This document shows positions 48,607 through 60,930 of a DNA stretch of 64,000 nt, piece by piece. The DNA is from Hetaerina americana (Eukaryota > Arthropoda > Insecta > Odonata > Calopterygidae). The position numbers and the translations under genes were made by a program. Positions within the stretch are counted from its first letter, which is position 1. Each line of letters starts with the position of its first letter. Location: NCBI GenBank assembly GCA_022747635.1, contig JAKTNV010000078.1, forward strand, positions 1,178,001 to 1,242,000, given 5' to 3'. The notes under the pieces were generated by a model. It made no database searches. It saw only the letters and a program-made list of their open reading frames with translations, and had not been told where the DNA came from.

Positions 48607-48813
48607 TTGGACGGCACAATAGAACACAAATAAAATACATAGCACTTAAAGGACGCTCACATTCCAGATTGAGCTTTTGGCCTCCGAGGCCTTCTTCAAG
48701 TAAGAGGTGTCTTACTTAAAGAAGGCCTCGGAGAAGGCCAAAAGCTACTATCTACAATGTGAGTGTCCTTTTAATTGTTATGTATTTTATTTGTGTTCTA
48801 TTGTGCCGTCCAA
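48606..48813. repeat. Foldback (inverted) repeat, arms about 100 bp
   Basis: Left arm 48606-48704 and right arm 48711-48813 are imperfect reverse complements (I judge 85-90%). Their tips read TTGGACGGCACAATAGAACA and their centre is AAGTAAG-AGGTGT-CTTACTT. Each arm contains AAGAAGGCCTCGGAG with AAAAGCT downstream, related to 6804-6842. A Penelope-like terminal origin is possible. Confidence 0.88.
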
Positions 48814-48850
48814 ATGTTATATTGTTCTTGTTGGTGCTTCAATATCATCG

Positions 48851-48865
48851 ATATATATATGTATG

Positions 48866-48899
<34 letters not shown>
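48851..48899. repeat. (TA)n/(CA)n microsatellite
   Basis: TA and GTAT units followed by nine or ten CA units, on the far side of the foldback repeat. Confidence 0.95.
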
Positions 48900-48900
<1 letters not shown>

Positions 48901-48909
48901 AGAGAACCT

Positions 48910-51900
48910 TCCCATGGTTCGACATTTTTTATTTTCTCCCTAACAGGGGGGTAACACAGGTGAAGTAGCAATCGGGCCCAGTTGGTTGCATTAGTTAATT
49001 CAGTAAATGGAATAGTACTATTATGCAGAATTTTTCAAATTTTAAATACCCATTTGAGAAACCACATTTTTTCTTTTAGTTTCGTAAGTGTTTCAAGCAT
49101 TTTCTAATAAATAGTGATTTTACTTTGTCAGATATAACTTTGCGTTTATACAATTTTACTGCAGAAAATTTCCCTAATGTTTAACATTCAAAAACTTCAT
49201 ATTACTGTTCACGGTAAAAATGTTTAACTTTGACGATATATTTTTCATTATTTTTTAATAAAATAATAACGTTGATAAATATACATAAAATACCAAAATT
49301 AATTAAATAGCAACTCTTTCGTGAATTTAGTGTACATCCGTCTTCAAGAGTATGAAGAAGTTCACTTCTAAACTCCACCTACATGACATGAATATTCTAG
49401 GTTTTACGCAAATTCATTCCATTTCCGCGCATCATTTTTAAAACTCTAACCAATCGATAGAGAAATAGTTTTTTCTTCGGTGCATAAATTGCCTGTACTA
49501 ATCAACCTAACTCTTTTTTTTCCATTTTTTACTTGAATTATTAGGAAGACTCAATAAACCCCAATCCTTGCAAATTAACCCTCATTACAATCTCAAAGAA
49601 TTCCAATTATCATCGAGTAGAAATGAATAGTACGGATTTGTTGCGAATTAATGTAAACTACTTTAGCTTGTATATATTTTCAGAGAATGAAATAGCATTC
49701 AATTTGTTACTGCCATCAATATTAATGATGATAAATATAATTAAGATGCAGAGAATGCTAGCGGCTTCGCTAAAGCGACATCTCTTTTCTGACAATATTT
49801 CATTTTCGTTTAATTCTTCCCAACTATTTATTTTTGGACCCATACTTTCCGCACTGCTCATTAGTAAGCTAAAGTGACCCGTAAATCTCTGTATTTTGCT
49901 CCTTGGTGCTTCAAACGAACGAGGTCATTAAGGTGGCCCTCCCCTTTCCTGATCCAGACCTGCATGCGGATGATGGCATGATTGCGAGGTGCAACAGAGC
50001 AATTTAAACGGTCGTTTAATAGGATCATGAACAGTGATGACTACCTGCCGTTGAATGGACTGTTTTGAGCAGCTTAAGCACCCCGGCATTAAGGAAAGCC
50101 TATGTAATTCTTCTTTGTCTCCAGTTGATAGGGAATTCCGGCAAATATTCCAGTTAAAAGTGCTTACGATAACTTAATGGCATCCTCTGCCATGTTGTCG
50201 GCAAAAGGTCGACGGGAACCGTTATGAAAATGGTTTCCAGTTTTCTTCGGTACCGAGCGTTTTCCTATGTCGCCATTTCAACCAAATTCTTTAAGTGGGA
50301 GTCACGTAGTTAGCGCATCATTCAGCGAAGTGGATTAAATTGCATTTAAAATCATATTAATCCCTAGCTTTTTTTGGAACCGTAACTCTCTGAACCGGCG
50401 AAATAATTTATGGTGAACGTTATTTAATCTTCATTAGTTACTTAAAGTGAAATCAGCAATTTTCAAGTGCCTCACTCATAGTGGTTAGTCTACTGTCATA
50501 GAAAGGTTAGAATTAACAGGAAAAAAGCATATCTCCACATAGAAAGAGGTACTTCTATTACTATTTATAGAATAAACTACCACAGAATAAAAAAGCCGAA
50601 TCACGATATCTCAAGAAACGAAAGAGTCACGGGTTAGGCGGACCGATGTCATCCAAAATATGTTGTGCCCTAGAATCCCAAGCAATATGAAGATTCAGAG
50701 GGACCTCTATGAATTCAGTTGAAAAAACCGTCTCCTCGAGGATATAGCGAAGCATAATGAAAAGTAAAAACCTCACTCACAAAACTGTGTGAGTCAGTGA
50801 TTGTATTCCGGTTGAATGATTCATAAAGGAAATACTCTGATAATATTTATAATACCACTAATTCCATAAAAATATCATCTTCTCCTTAAATAATTATGCC
50901 TTTCTGTTCCAGTAAATGAAGCAAAATGTGGCTACAACTATTGCGTACCTAAAACATCATTTTTAACCTAGTTTAATCAATAATAACTTATTTAATAACA
51001 AATGTTATAAAATAGACAATGTAACTGAATTAACTATTATTCATGATTATTTCAATTTTGAATTTCCTATATTTGTATTTAATTTATAAATGATAAAACG
51101 ATGATAATTAAGTTAATTCTATCCGAGAGCTATTTTTCTGTTTTCTTATTACGTATTACTTTCAAATGACAACAGAGCTCGTTCGTTATTTACCTAACAC
51201 AAGTCCCCCGACATGAGTAGTAACGTGACTACTACCACAAGAATGGCAATCTAACCACGAAACTAATCTGGGATGAAGTAGAACGGAACTAATAGCAAAA
51301 CTATAGGGCCACCGTATTCGAGCTAGTAAGTTCAATGTATTTTAACCCTTTCTCTGACATTGCATGCAACTGTGTTTGCAGAGCAGCATAGGGCCACACT
51401 CGAGCTCCCATTTATTTCCTAGGCCATTTCTCTTATTCACTGAATCCCATTAACCACTTATTTTCCTATTGAAATCTTCTGGAATTATTTTTCTCGGTGT
51501 GTTGTAAAAATAAGAAGCATCCCTGTGAATCCAGAAGGATCCGATTTTGCTATTCAAGTTTGTGTTCAGTACATTCTTTGTTATTGCACTACACAATATT
51601 TCACCGCTATTTTATAACTCAATTATATGTGCTTAAAGAGTGTTTATAATCTTATTTGGCTCATTCAATCAGCCGGTGTGCATAAGGCGTTGCGGAAAAT
51701 TAGTTAGAGTATCAATTTTCTTGAAAGTGGGTCGTAACCAACATTTTTAAATCCGTCATCATGGTCATTGCTGCGACGTACTCACTTTGAACACTTGACT
51801 AAATATATACGTTTAACTCTTCGACTGAATCGAAAATAGTTTGATTATATCCCTCGCATAAATGATTTATTGGATATTATGAATAACTCAGGAGAAAGTA

Positions 51901-54900
51901 GTTCGTATGCATAGCCGTTCTGCTATTTCGTGAATTAACAATACCGAGTTGGCACACGGTCTCTTTAAGAAATACAAAAATGTGATTCATATTTCAAACT
52001 TTCCATTTTTATTTTAACCTCCGCCATAGTTTGCATTTCATTCTCTAATCTAATTTTTGGCATAGTTCATTAGCATAAATGAAATATGGTAAAGCAGGAT
52101 ATCCTTACACTTCAATCAGTTCCTTTAAGATTCATTTTCTATTACTTATTGCTGCATTTTTCCCACACTCAAAGAATATAGGGTGAAAACTCGTGACATC
52201 ACCATTAATAGTCGCCATAGTTTCTCTCTGTAATATTTAAAACCTATTCAACTTTTAAGTGGGCAATTTAGACACGCCAAGTTTGAATATAAAATATTTT
52301 GTAAAAAAGGTGAAGGAAGATAAAATATACTTTTCACCGTCAAGAAGCAAGAAAAATAATGTAAATCTGACAGTTCCATCACTCTTATTTTAATGGTATT
52401 ATATTTCCTGTGATTTACACTTGCTTGGTGGTTGATTTTATTCCATAAAATAAACTTTAAGGAGAAAGAGATAAGGTTCGGGGCAAGGTATCCTCTTGCC
52501 CCTACCCTCGGTGTGCTTTTGCGAAAAAGCATTCCAAAAGCAGAAAATTAACGTTCCCTGAATAATACGTGCCAACGTTCCCATTAAAAGTAGATGTTGA
52601 AGGTAAAATACCTTGTGCAGAACAATGACTCCGTTATTCAGACAGACATACGCCGGCCTGCCGAAGCAAATGCCGTGGGCTCAAATCCATTTCCGGGCGC
52701 GGATTTCACAGTTACTCTAGGATTTAACGCTTTGTATGTGCGTTGCAGTATGAACATGGGGGCACCTAAATTCTAAGTACACGGATATTGCTAAGTAGCG
52801 ACACTAATTCAAAAGGTTATCAATAAAATGAGCCAATAATCTATGAGTATAAATCTCTTCAGTGAAGAGAGTATTTTTGTTTATGTGTGTCCAAAAATAT
52901 TTGTAATTCTTGCAAAAGGCGGAGTGGCACACCAGTAGATTTTGCATAATATCCCACAGAAAAATTTCTAATATCCACCGGGGTGAAAGAAATGGCATTT
53001 ATAATGAAATTGCTTGCGTAAGTGTTCCCGATAAATCAAATATTTCGATTATGCACTCATCAAATTGAGATTGAAACAATGATATAATACTAAATAATGA
53101 TGTGAAATGTACTACTTCACGAAATAAATACTTAATGTTTTCATTTTGATGGTAATTTCATGCACTATTATTTGCATGAAAATTTTATCGCAATAGGAAA
53201 ACTCCTTGCTGTTACGAGATGGTAATCTCGCAAAATAATGACATTTTTGAGGAGCTCAAAGCTACGAGTTATTTATTTATGTACTCTGAAGTCCACCGCT
53301 TGGGTGCGTAGGAGGGGTGAATGTAGACCAGACTAATTTTTACCGGAACATGATCCCACTGCAGTCGAATAATGTCATTATGATCCCTTATCGCTCGTGT
53401 AAAAAATGGTTTCTTGAATCTATCTGTTCTAATCTCTCTAATTTTATTTACGTGATCTCTCCTACCATGAAAAATATTTTATAACATAAAGAATTGAATA
53501 GATTTTCATGAATGAACTAAAATATATGAATATATTTTTGCGGATTTCCGAGTGTAGTGAGTTGGAATTCCCATTTAAATGTCAGATATATGGTCATTGT
53601 AAGCTGTCACATTCCATACCTTTCTAGCTGAATATTGGACTCCCAAAAATTTCTACTAAATATTTAGTTTGATCTAGGATTAAGCTTGGCTTATCTCCCA
53701 TATGAGAGGTCAGAGAATTCCTCAGTTTTGGTAATAGTTAAGAGGGGTAAAATGAAAATGATCTTTTTGGCATAACCCGGGCGAATATCGGTTAAGCTCA
53801 GCCTGTACGTATGCATTGAATGAGTCAAAATATTCCCCTTTCACCTTTTCCATTATTTTTCTGGCCACTCCTTGACTTTCCTTTCTGGGCCCACCAGGAG
53901 AGCTGTTGACACTCGCCATTTTCCTGTTCACCGACCCATACGGAAAGCCACAGATTTCCCAGCCTAGTTAATCAATATTACAATATTTTTACCCGCTACT
54001 TGCTTCGTCTGACCACTAGCTCATATGCGTAAACGGTCTTTAAAAATAAGACACTAGCTGGAAAACATTATACAAAGAGTATCTCTATTTTACAACTTTG
54101 TAAACTTCACGGTAACTTCGTAATTACTGGGGGCACGTAAATGTATGCATTATTTTGGAGGTATTCGCGCGGAATGCTACGCTAATTTTTTTTCAATGTA
54201 AATACTTCATTTGTTAACAGAGCGCCCTCTTTGACATTAAATTCAAAATATTTGTTACTATATAGATCATGGTGTAATGGATAACATTTTACTCGCAAAA
54301 ATGATAATAAGGATTTTATCATTTGAAATAAATCTTTCAATAATAAAATTACTAAACAGTTTTTTTTACTCAGTGACTTATTGTTCTTAATTCTTTAGCT
54401 ATTATATTTTTTTCGTGAAATCATATATCGGTTAGTTCATTAATATGGTACTTGATTCTAATTCGTGTCCAAAGGCTAATTAAGAAATTCGTATTTCACT
54501 TTCTCCTCCTAAAAAAATCTCATTGAATGAAACCCCGAGTCATAACAATAACTACGAGAATGTTATTTTAAAATTGTATAATTATTAGAGTAATTGATTT
54601 TGCTTGATTACACAGTCATTTGAGGTTAAAATATTTTGAATTTACCTAAATTTGACAAATGAATAATTTCACATTAATTTACAAAAAATATATGAATAAA
54701 TATAATCACACAATTGAACTACACATTTAATAAATCAAATAATATTGCTCCTATAAAGGCGTTAAAAAAGCTCTCATAAGTAACCCTTAAAGGCAATTGT
54801 ATGATAAATTCATCCACCGTGTTTTAATGTAAGAAGGGGTTTTCCCTGGAAACATTGAATGATCCATACAATGGTTCTAGGAGAAAATTCAATCATTCCC

Positions 54901-55370
54901 ATGATGTAATTTGTCTTGCGAAAGTCACAAATCTGAGGCGCTGTTCAAAATTTCGCATCAGCGACAAGGAATGCGTAAACACATCTTCCCGGTCGTAAAC
55001 AAGCCACAGTCAACAATAATCGAATGATTCCACCGCTTGAATTCCAAGGGGTCCTTAAATCCATTATTCTGTTTATGAATCAAACTGTCATTAATAACGG
55101 CATTTTATGAAGGCAAAATTTTAGCCATCTTGAAAGTCTGAAACCATCGTTCAACTTGCAAGCATCTGAGCTCGAACAAAGGCATCCGAAAGTGCCTCCA
55201 ACGTGCACATCATTCTCAACTCCCCTCATTCTATTACCCTTTCGGGAGGAAATCATTACTGGAAGATGCGACATCAAAAGAGAGTCGCTGGCATTAACCT
55301 GAATCACAGCAGACGTATTTCGTCTCGCGCGGTGCATTGATTTTGCGTGGAAATATGGGAGTGAGTGAAC
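48910..55370. other. AT-rich non-coding stretch
   Basis: The longest feature-poor part of the window. Short frames (49623-49877, 52248-52532, 53722-53931, 55080-55337) are not recognisable. No repeat or RNA gene stands out. Confidence 0.45.
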
Positions 55371-55379
55371 GAGCTAGGC

Positions 55380-55930
55380 AGAGAGAGAGAGAGAGAGAGA
55401 GGACCACCTCCCACTCCACTTTTTGTTGCCCTTTGACCCGGTAAGTTATTAAGTTCCTTTGGCATCCCACACGCCATCCATCCACTTCCCAATATCCCCC
55501 ACGAATTCTTTCTCTCCGCTCCCTACTTTTGTTTGATCGCTTCCCGAGAAAACCGTTTCTCCACTCCTCACCGTTCTGCCTATTCCCGTTCTTTCCCTTT
55601 TGTCCTTCGAGCGAGCATACAGTTAAGGGAACGGGGGTGAAGCAGGGGGAGGGGGGAGGGGAGGCGCTCCCTTACATGTACACCTTGGTCTGAGAGCTTC
55701 TCCTTCCCGTCTTTCCCTCGGGGTGAAAGGCGGGAAACGGAGAGGTGGGAGAGGGTAAAAGTTATCCTGAATTTCCTAGCGAGGAGGAGGACTCCTCCCC
55801 GATATCCCTCAACAATCCACTCCGATATCTACAGACCAGCTGACTTACTCGATCCCTGCTACTTATCCAGGCGCCCATATTCTTAGCTTTCCCCCTCCCT
55901 CCCGTTTCATTCGAGGGTCCTTATTTCATT
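55380..55930. other. (GA)n tract and mixed purine/pyrimidine island
   Basis: An (AG)n run lies at 55380-55401, then mostly C/T-rich + strand sequence with a G-rich block at 55630-55670 and another at 55725-55760. No gene is supported. Confidence 0.6.
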
Positions 55931-55984
55931 CCAATCCTATTCCATTCGAATCCTCACATTCGACCGATGAAGGAAATAAAGTGC

Positions 55985-56305
55985 TTATGTGTTCTTTTCT
56001 TTTTTTCCGCCTATCCGAATGAAACAAACATCTGTCCTCGGTATATTGTTCGTGCGGGGCTTAGAACTATGGGGTCCGATGGCGGAAATTCTAGCTTGTT
56101 TCGAAAAATCAGCCTTTCTTCGAAAAGTAAAAATTACGAGCCTTAAACGAGCCTCGTAATGCACTATCTTACAAGATATGAATAATTTTGAGTTAAGTGG
56201 ATAGATTCGGTGACAACCCGAAGGAGTAAATTTTTCATCATACGTTTTGATAAATAATGAGGTTAAATGCCACCTTCCATCACGTATAGCCGAAAAGACG
56301 GCCAA
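55985..56305 (-). other. Unrecognised 106-codon open frame
   Basis: The predicted protein has balanced composition but matches no family I know. There is no splice or promoter context. It is kept only as a location to test. Confidence 0.15.
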
Positions 56306-56539
56306 TGGGTTGACTCACGCAGCGGGCTCATCAACTAACCAGTATGAGAGTTTCAAATGCAATATCGTATATAGTTCCTGTTGTGCCTTGGTATTGTAAA
56401 AGCCGAGTTGCGATATTGACTCGACTTAAGGCATCGAAGACCTGCTGACCCAGCTGTTACAACCAAAAATAACCATTCAAATTTATTATACTTTTCCTTT
56501 GAAAGAAGCACATTATTCAATCCGAAGTTTGGTCGATAA

Positions 56540-56586
56540 GTGACGGTAGACCTCACCTCGTACTAAGCCCAACGGCGTGGAAAATT
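56540..56586 (+). repeat. Interspersed repeat, copy 2
   Basis: GTGACGGTAGACCTCACCTC then GTACTAAGCCCAACGGCGTG; 41 of 47 positions match the minus strand of 18491-18537. Confidence 0.65.
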
Positions 56587-56699
56587 ATCAACACAGGATA
56601 TGGCGACCAGTTTCTTTCTCTGTGTCACTCGTGGTTCCCCATAAAGATATGGTACCCGAAAAAATCACGCCACATGGGTAAAGTTGAGGATGGCCAAAA

Positions 56700-56770
56700 G
56701 TGTCACCGAAATCGAACCAGGACTTTTCGATCAGAAGTCCAGCTTGAAGCATTAGACTACTATTATCCTT
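56700..56770 (-). repeat. tRNA-like SINE relic
   Basis: On the minus strand AGTCTAATGCTTCAAGCTGG (A-box-like) is followed after about 20 bp by TGGTTCGATTTCGG (B-box-like). No acceptor stem is visible. Confidence 0.5.
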
Positions 56771-57030
56771 ATTTCTGTAAAGATCGTTTAAAATGTTCTA
56801 TGCTTTCACTCACCCAAATATTATAAATTGTCAGTTCTCAGGAAAGGATTACAATGTGTGCGGTATTTTTCCTTACGATTAGACTTAATGCCACTCTATA
56901 GTACGTACTCGTACTGTAGCGTATCTCACAATAGTAAATAGAAATTACCGTTCCTGAAACACGCCATCTTCAATTTTGTGTTTATCCGGAATGCTATACA
57001 ATTTAGTATTTTTATTTATGTGGTATGTAA

Positions 57031-57044
57031 GTATATATATAGAA

Positions 57045-57077
<33 letters not shown>

Positions 57078-57080
57078 TTT
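57031..57080. repeat. (TA)n microsatellite
   Basis: TA repeat with ATTTATTTAT at its end, which served as the SINE target. Confidence 0.9.
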
Positions 57081-57090
57081 ATTTATTTAT

Positions 57091-57399
57091 GGGGATCGAG
57101 ATGGTGCGGGGGCTAACGTACTGGCTTCCCACCCTGAGGGCGCGGGTTCAAATCCCGGCGGTGTTGAATATTTTTCAGAGGTATCTCGATCCCTACTTGA
57201 GGTGCTTTGTGGAGGGCACTTTGAGGGAGTACGCCGTCCGTCGGATGGGACGTTAAACTGCGGACCCCTTGGCGCCTTTCGTAAAGAGTAGGCTAATGCC
57301 GACGCCGGGTTTCTCTCCACCCTTCATCCTTTCCGGTCCATCCCCTATGGCGCAAATGACCTTAGCTGTCGGTCGCCTCCCCTCAAAACTACTACTACT
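57091..57399 (+). repeat. tRNA-derived SINE, copy 2
   Basis: The 309 bp sister of 30402-30713, differing by about four substitutions and one CTA unit. It is flanked by the duplication TATTTATTTAT (57080-57090 and 57400-57410). Confidence 0.95.
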
Positions 57400-57533
57400 T
57401 ATTTATTTATATATATTATATATACATATATATACGAGGGTCATCCGGAAAGTAGTACCCGTTCGTGAAATAAAGACACAAAAGTAAATATTAACAAACA
57501 TAAAAAATTTTATTTGAAAGAGGATACTTTAAA

Positions 57534-57650
57534 CTACTTCTCAACATAATCTCCAAGCAAATTAAGGCATTTGTCATAACGTGTGACAAGTTTCTGTATT
57601 CCTGCTGCATAGTCCTTCGCCGCCAGCTCATTGAGATACGCGAGGGACCC
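57534..57650 (-). pseudogene. mariner transposase C-terminal tail
   Basis: In another frame, SLAYLNELAAKDYAAGIQKL continues with VTRYDKCLNLLGDYVEK and a stop. This is the normal last block of a mariner transposase, left after the internal deletion near 57650. Confidence 0.85.
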
Positions 57651-58035
57651 ATCTTGCACAAATTTTTGCATAATGCAGATGGTGTTTAACAATTTCATGA
57701 ACAATTGTTCGAGAAACATTGGGAAAATGCTCACAGATGTCATCAATTGTGACGCGCCGATCGTTCCTCACGAATTCGTCAACTGAGCTCACCAGTTGGT
57801 CTGTAATGACAGACGGTCTCTCCGAACGCTCATCGTCGTGTGTGTTCCCCCTCCCCATGTTGAAGTTGCGACACCACCGCCGAACAGACGACTCGTCCAT
57901 TACATTGTCTCCATACACCTCCTTTAATTGGCGATGAATATCACATGGGCGAACGTTTCTTGCATTGAGGAATTTAATCACTGCCCTCACTTCACAACTG
58001 GCGGCGTTCTCAATTTTTTTAAACATTGTAAACAA
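57628..58035 (-). pseudogene. mariner transposase N-terminal half (DNA-binding only)
   Basis: A 135-codon frame whose natural start may be the second Met (MFKKIENAASCEVR). It contains both helix-turn-helix units, with DDERSERPSV between them, and reaches KICARWVP, the conserved end of the DNA-binding region. There the deletion joins it out of frame to the C-terminal tail, and it stops after PRVSQ. All three catalytic Asp residues are absent. If expressed it could bind the ends but not cut. Confidence 0.9.
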
Positions 58036-58187
58036 TCACAGAAACAACACAGGCAATGCTAGCGTCACGCAACTTGGCTCAGAGAAGGCAGACAAGCCAC
58101 TGAAGCTATCTGACCTCGTCCAGCGGCTACTCGCGTCGTCAGCACTTCATGCGGCACGAACGGGTACTACTTTCCGGATGACCCTCG

Positions 58188-58335
58188 TATATATATGTAT
58201 ATATATATATATATATATATGCATATATATGTATATATATACATATATATATGTGTGTGTATATATATGTGTGTGTGTGTATGTGTGTGTGTGTGTGTCG
58301 GTGGGTGGGTGGGTGTATGTATGTATTTATATATT
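58188..58335. repeat. (TA)n/(TG)n compound microsatellite
   Basis: TA, GTAT, TG and GTGG units following the mariner's right TA. Confidence 0.93.
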
Positions 58336-58339
58336 GATT

Positions 58340-60650
58340 TGGTTTGCTATCAATAGAAGAAATTTGAAACGAACAATAATGATATCACGAGGTAGTCTTA
58401 CGATTTTCCTTAGACTAATTCTAAAATGCATATCATTTTTGAAAAAAAGAAGGTGATTTCATTTCGTGCTAGACCAATTTTGTTTCGAACCAAAACTGTT
58501 TTCATTTAAAAATGACTGAGACTACGAAAAGTAATTGAAACGAAAATAACGGCTAAATAATGGAATAACACGGTGCTAAGCATGGTTTGATAACTTCGGA
58601 TACAATACCCAACAGTTTAAAATCAATCTTCAGAATTATTGTCACCATAAATTACGTAATTATTATTAAAGATTCCCTTTTTGTAATATGTTAGCCCGAA
58701 TATTATGCCAAAACGACATATTTGGCGACGAATGGATTGTGTTATCTGGTTCCAACAAATTATTTTTTTTTATATTTAACATGATTGAAACGAGTAAATA
58801 TTTTAAATAATTTTTCGATTTTAATTCAGTAACCTCTGAGTCTTTCAATCATTTTTAATAGGATTCCTGCAGGTGTAAATGATTTTCCTTTTAAGTGAAT
58901 TTACCTTCACTAAAGGTGATGCCACAATCTTCAACATCTTCGCAATGTTCGAAATCGGTTTGAATAGTGGATTAATAGTTCACCTTACAGTAATCCTAAA
59001 ATATTCGTATTAGAGGGACGGCAGTCAGCCGCTAATATTTAGTAGTTTCCTGAACTCGGTTTTGAACTCGCTCAAAATCCGTATGCTTTATCCATTTGGT
59101 TAATACACCGTCTGCTGAAAGTAATCCGCTAATTGTGTTCCTTGAAAAAAATTAATAATGAAATCTATGGGCTTCCCGCTTTCCGAACTACCTTACTTTT
59201 TCTACCTCCTTCCATTTGCCACGAAGCTCTTTTTGTGCACTTCCCTTCACCTCGATTTTATTTACGAGTTGATTTATCTTTGGAATTCTAACAGCTGGCT
59301 TACTAATTAGTGAAGGTATTCCATTCCGTTAAGGGAGTTAAAGGCAAAAAATTTAAGCAAAGGACGAACTCATTTGAAACTATTCAAGAGAAAGTGGAAT
59401 CGGTGAAAATGAAGGATAAGAAATTTTTCTTTGGTCGTGTCCTCATTGAAGAAAGAAAAGGCTTTGCTGAAAAGCAGACGGTGTAATTTTCTTTTTTTTT
59501 TTAATTTCCATTAATTTCGTTTTAGCTGCTTCTTTTAACTGTAGCTTTGCTCAGTTGCTTGCTGTCAGTAATTGATTTATTACGTCCAAGTACTTAAATA
59601 AACAACGAAGTGAACAATTAACGGGTTCAAGCAAAAATGTATTCTTACCAATTCCATGGTGATTTTTCAAATGTAATTAAATTTTAACTAGTTTATTGAT
59701 TCCCGCACTTAAATTGAAAAATATTTTCTTTATTTTAACAAAACATTTCGTTCCGTTATACCTGCATGAATTTCTGACTCTCAATTCGTAAAATGGTCAT
59801 TTTATTAGCCCATGTGCTTATAATAATGCCTTGTAAAAATGTGCTTTAACTAAAGGACAAAAATTTAACTTGAACGTATGTGTTTCGATGTCTCTAAAAT
59901 ATCTTTCTTTCTCGCCATGTCTACATATATATCAAAGTGAATGTTTAATAGCTTTCTAATAAATGAACTCAGGAAGGTATTAAGTTATTATTATCATTTT
60001 TCCAATATTCGAGTCGTGGGCAGTAGCCGTTTTTTTTCTTTCATTTCACAGATTTCTTGAACATAATCTTAGATCCCAAAAATTTGGATTTTTGGCGTAA
60101 GTGGAGGGGCTAGTTCTTTCACACATGCATACCATGGGATGCCAGAAAGTTCTATCGCACAAACGATCACAATGTGTTTCTAATTGGGTCAATTCCATGT
60201 TGAGGGGTCAACTCGATTAATAGAGTACTTATTCTGACTCATTTAATGGGTTCTTGTTTCGTAACATACGGAAATATACGCCTACTACCGCCAACAACGC
60301 TGATTGCAAGTATCACATAAAAAACGGCTTTAATGTAAATACGATATTGAGCCGAATTTTCACTAATGCACACAGGATTTATTTGGAAATAAAACTCCTC
60401 TCAATAATTTTCCTTTTCATTGACTACATTATCAAACATTTATATTGATTTATTTTATTTGCTATTTTTCTTTTATTAATATGAACAAGCATGCTTTATG
60501 TGAGTTTATTTTCAAAATATAACCTCGGATACGAACGAATCAAAAGTGCCCGAGTTCGTCATGTTTGGCGCGACAAAATTATAAGTTTTTTTACACATTT
60601 GATTTAAATAATTTGCCTCAGGGAAATTAAAAATCTAATGAAAATAAGAT
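58340..60650. other. AT-rich non-coding stretch
   Basis: No gene. It includes one tRNA-like relic (listed separately). Confidence 0.4.
59050..59112 (-). repeat. tRNA-like SINE relic
   Basis: On the minus strand TAACCAAATGGATAAAGC (A-box-like) and GAGTTCAAAACCGAG (B-box-like) are spaced as in a tRNA. Confidence 0.45.
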
Positions 60651-60666
60651 TGTTCATATACATCAA

Positions 60667-60930
60667 TTATTTTAAATGTTGATAAAGTACCGGCCGAACA
60701 ACATTGACAAACCGGTTTTCGTTACACAACAAACGTTCGGCAATGATGACGGAGGTTGAAAGGGTGACCTTCATACCTTTATCATGGTGCTCTTGTCCCC
60801 TGCCTGCATATGGCAGGCAGGTTAAACATGGGTTGAAACACTGGACCCAGGGGTTTAAGTGCCAGGAGCTACTGTCGAAGGTCCCCTCCACAATAACATC
60901 GGCAGCCATCCCTGTTAAAGACAGGCACAT
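60667..60930 (-). other. Unrecognised 87-codon open frame
   Basis: The frame reads SSWHLNPWVQCFNPCLTCLP, then TLSTSVIIAERLLCNENRF. A + strand frame over the same interval (60704-60976) is also open. The DNA is GC-richer than its flanks and contains the palindrome CCTGCCTGC-ATATG-GCAGGCAGG near 60798. It has the look of a repeat fragment, but I cannot name it. Confidence 0.25.

Larger units (their letters stand above)
57435..58187 (-). mobile_element. mariner element C, internally deleted (753 bp)
   Basis: Bounded by TA (57433-57434 and 58188-58189), with perfect 33 bp terminal inverted repeats starting CGAGGGTCATCCGGAAAGTA. It is a little over half the usual mariner length. On the minus strand it keeps the N-terminal DNA-binding half and the last 40 codons of the transposase, but the catalytic middle is gone. 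It inserted in a (TA)n tract next to the SINE. Confidence 0.95.

Noticed and set aside
52640..52710. B-box-like GGGCTCAAATCC
   Set aside because: No convincing A box or repeat body upstream; too weak to list.
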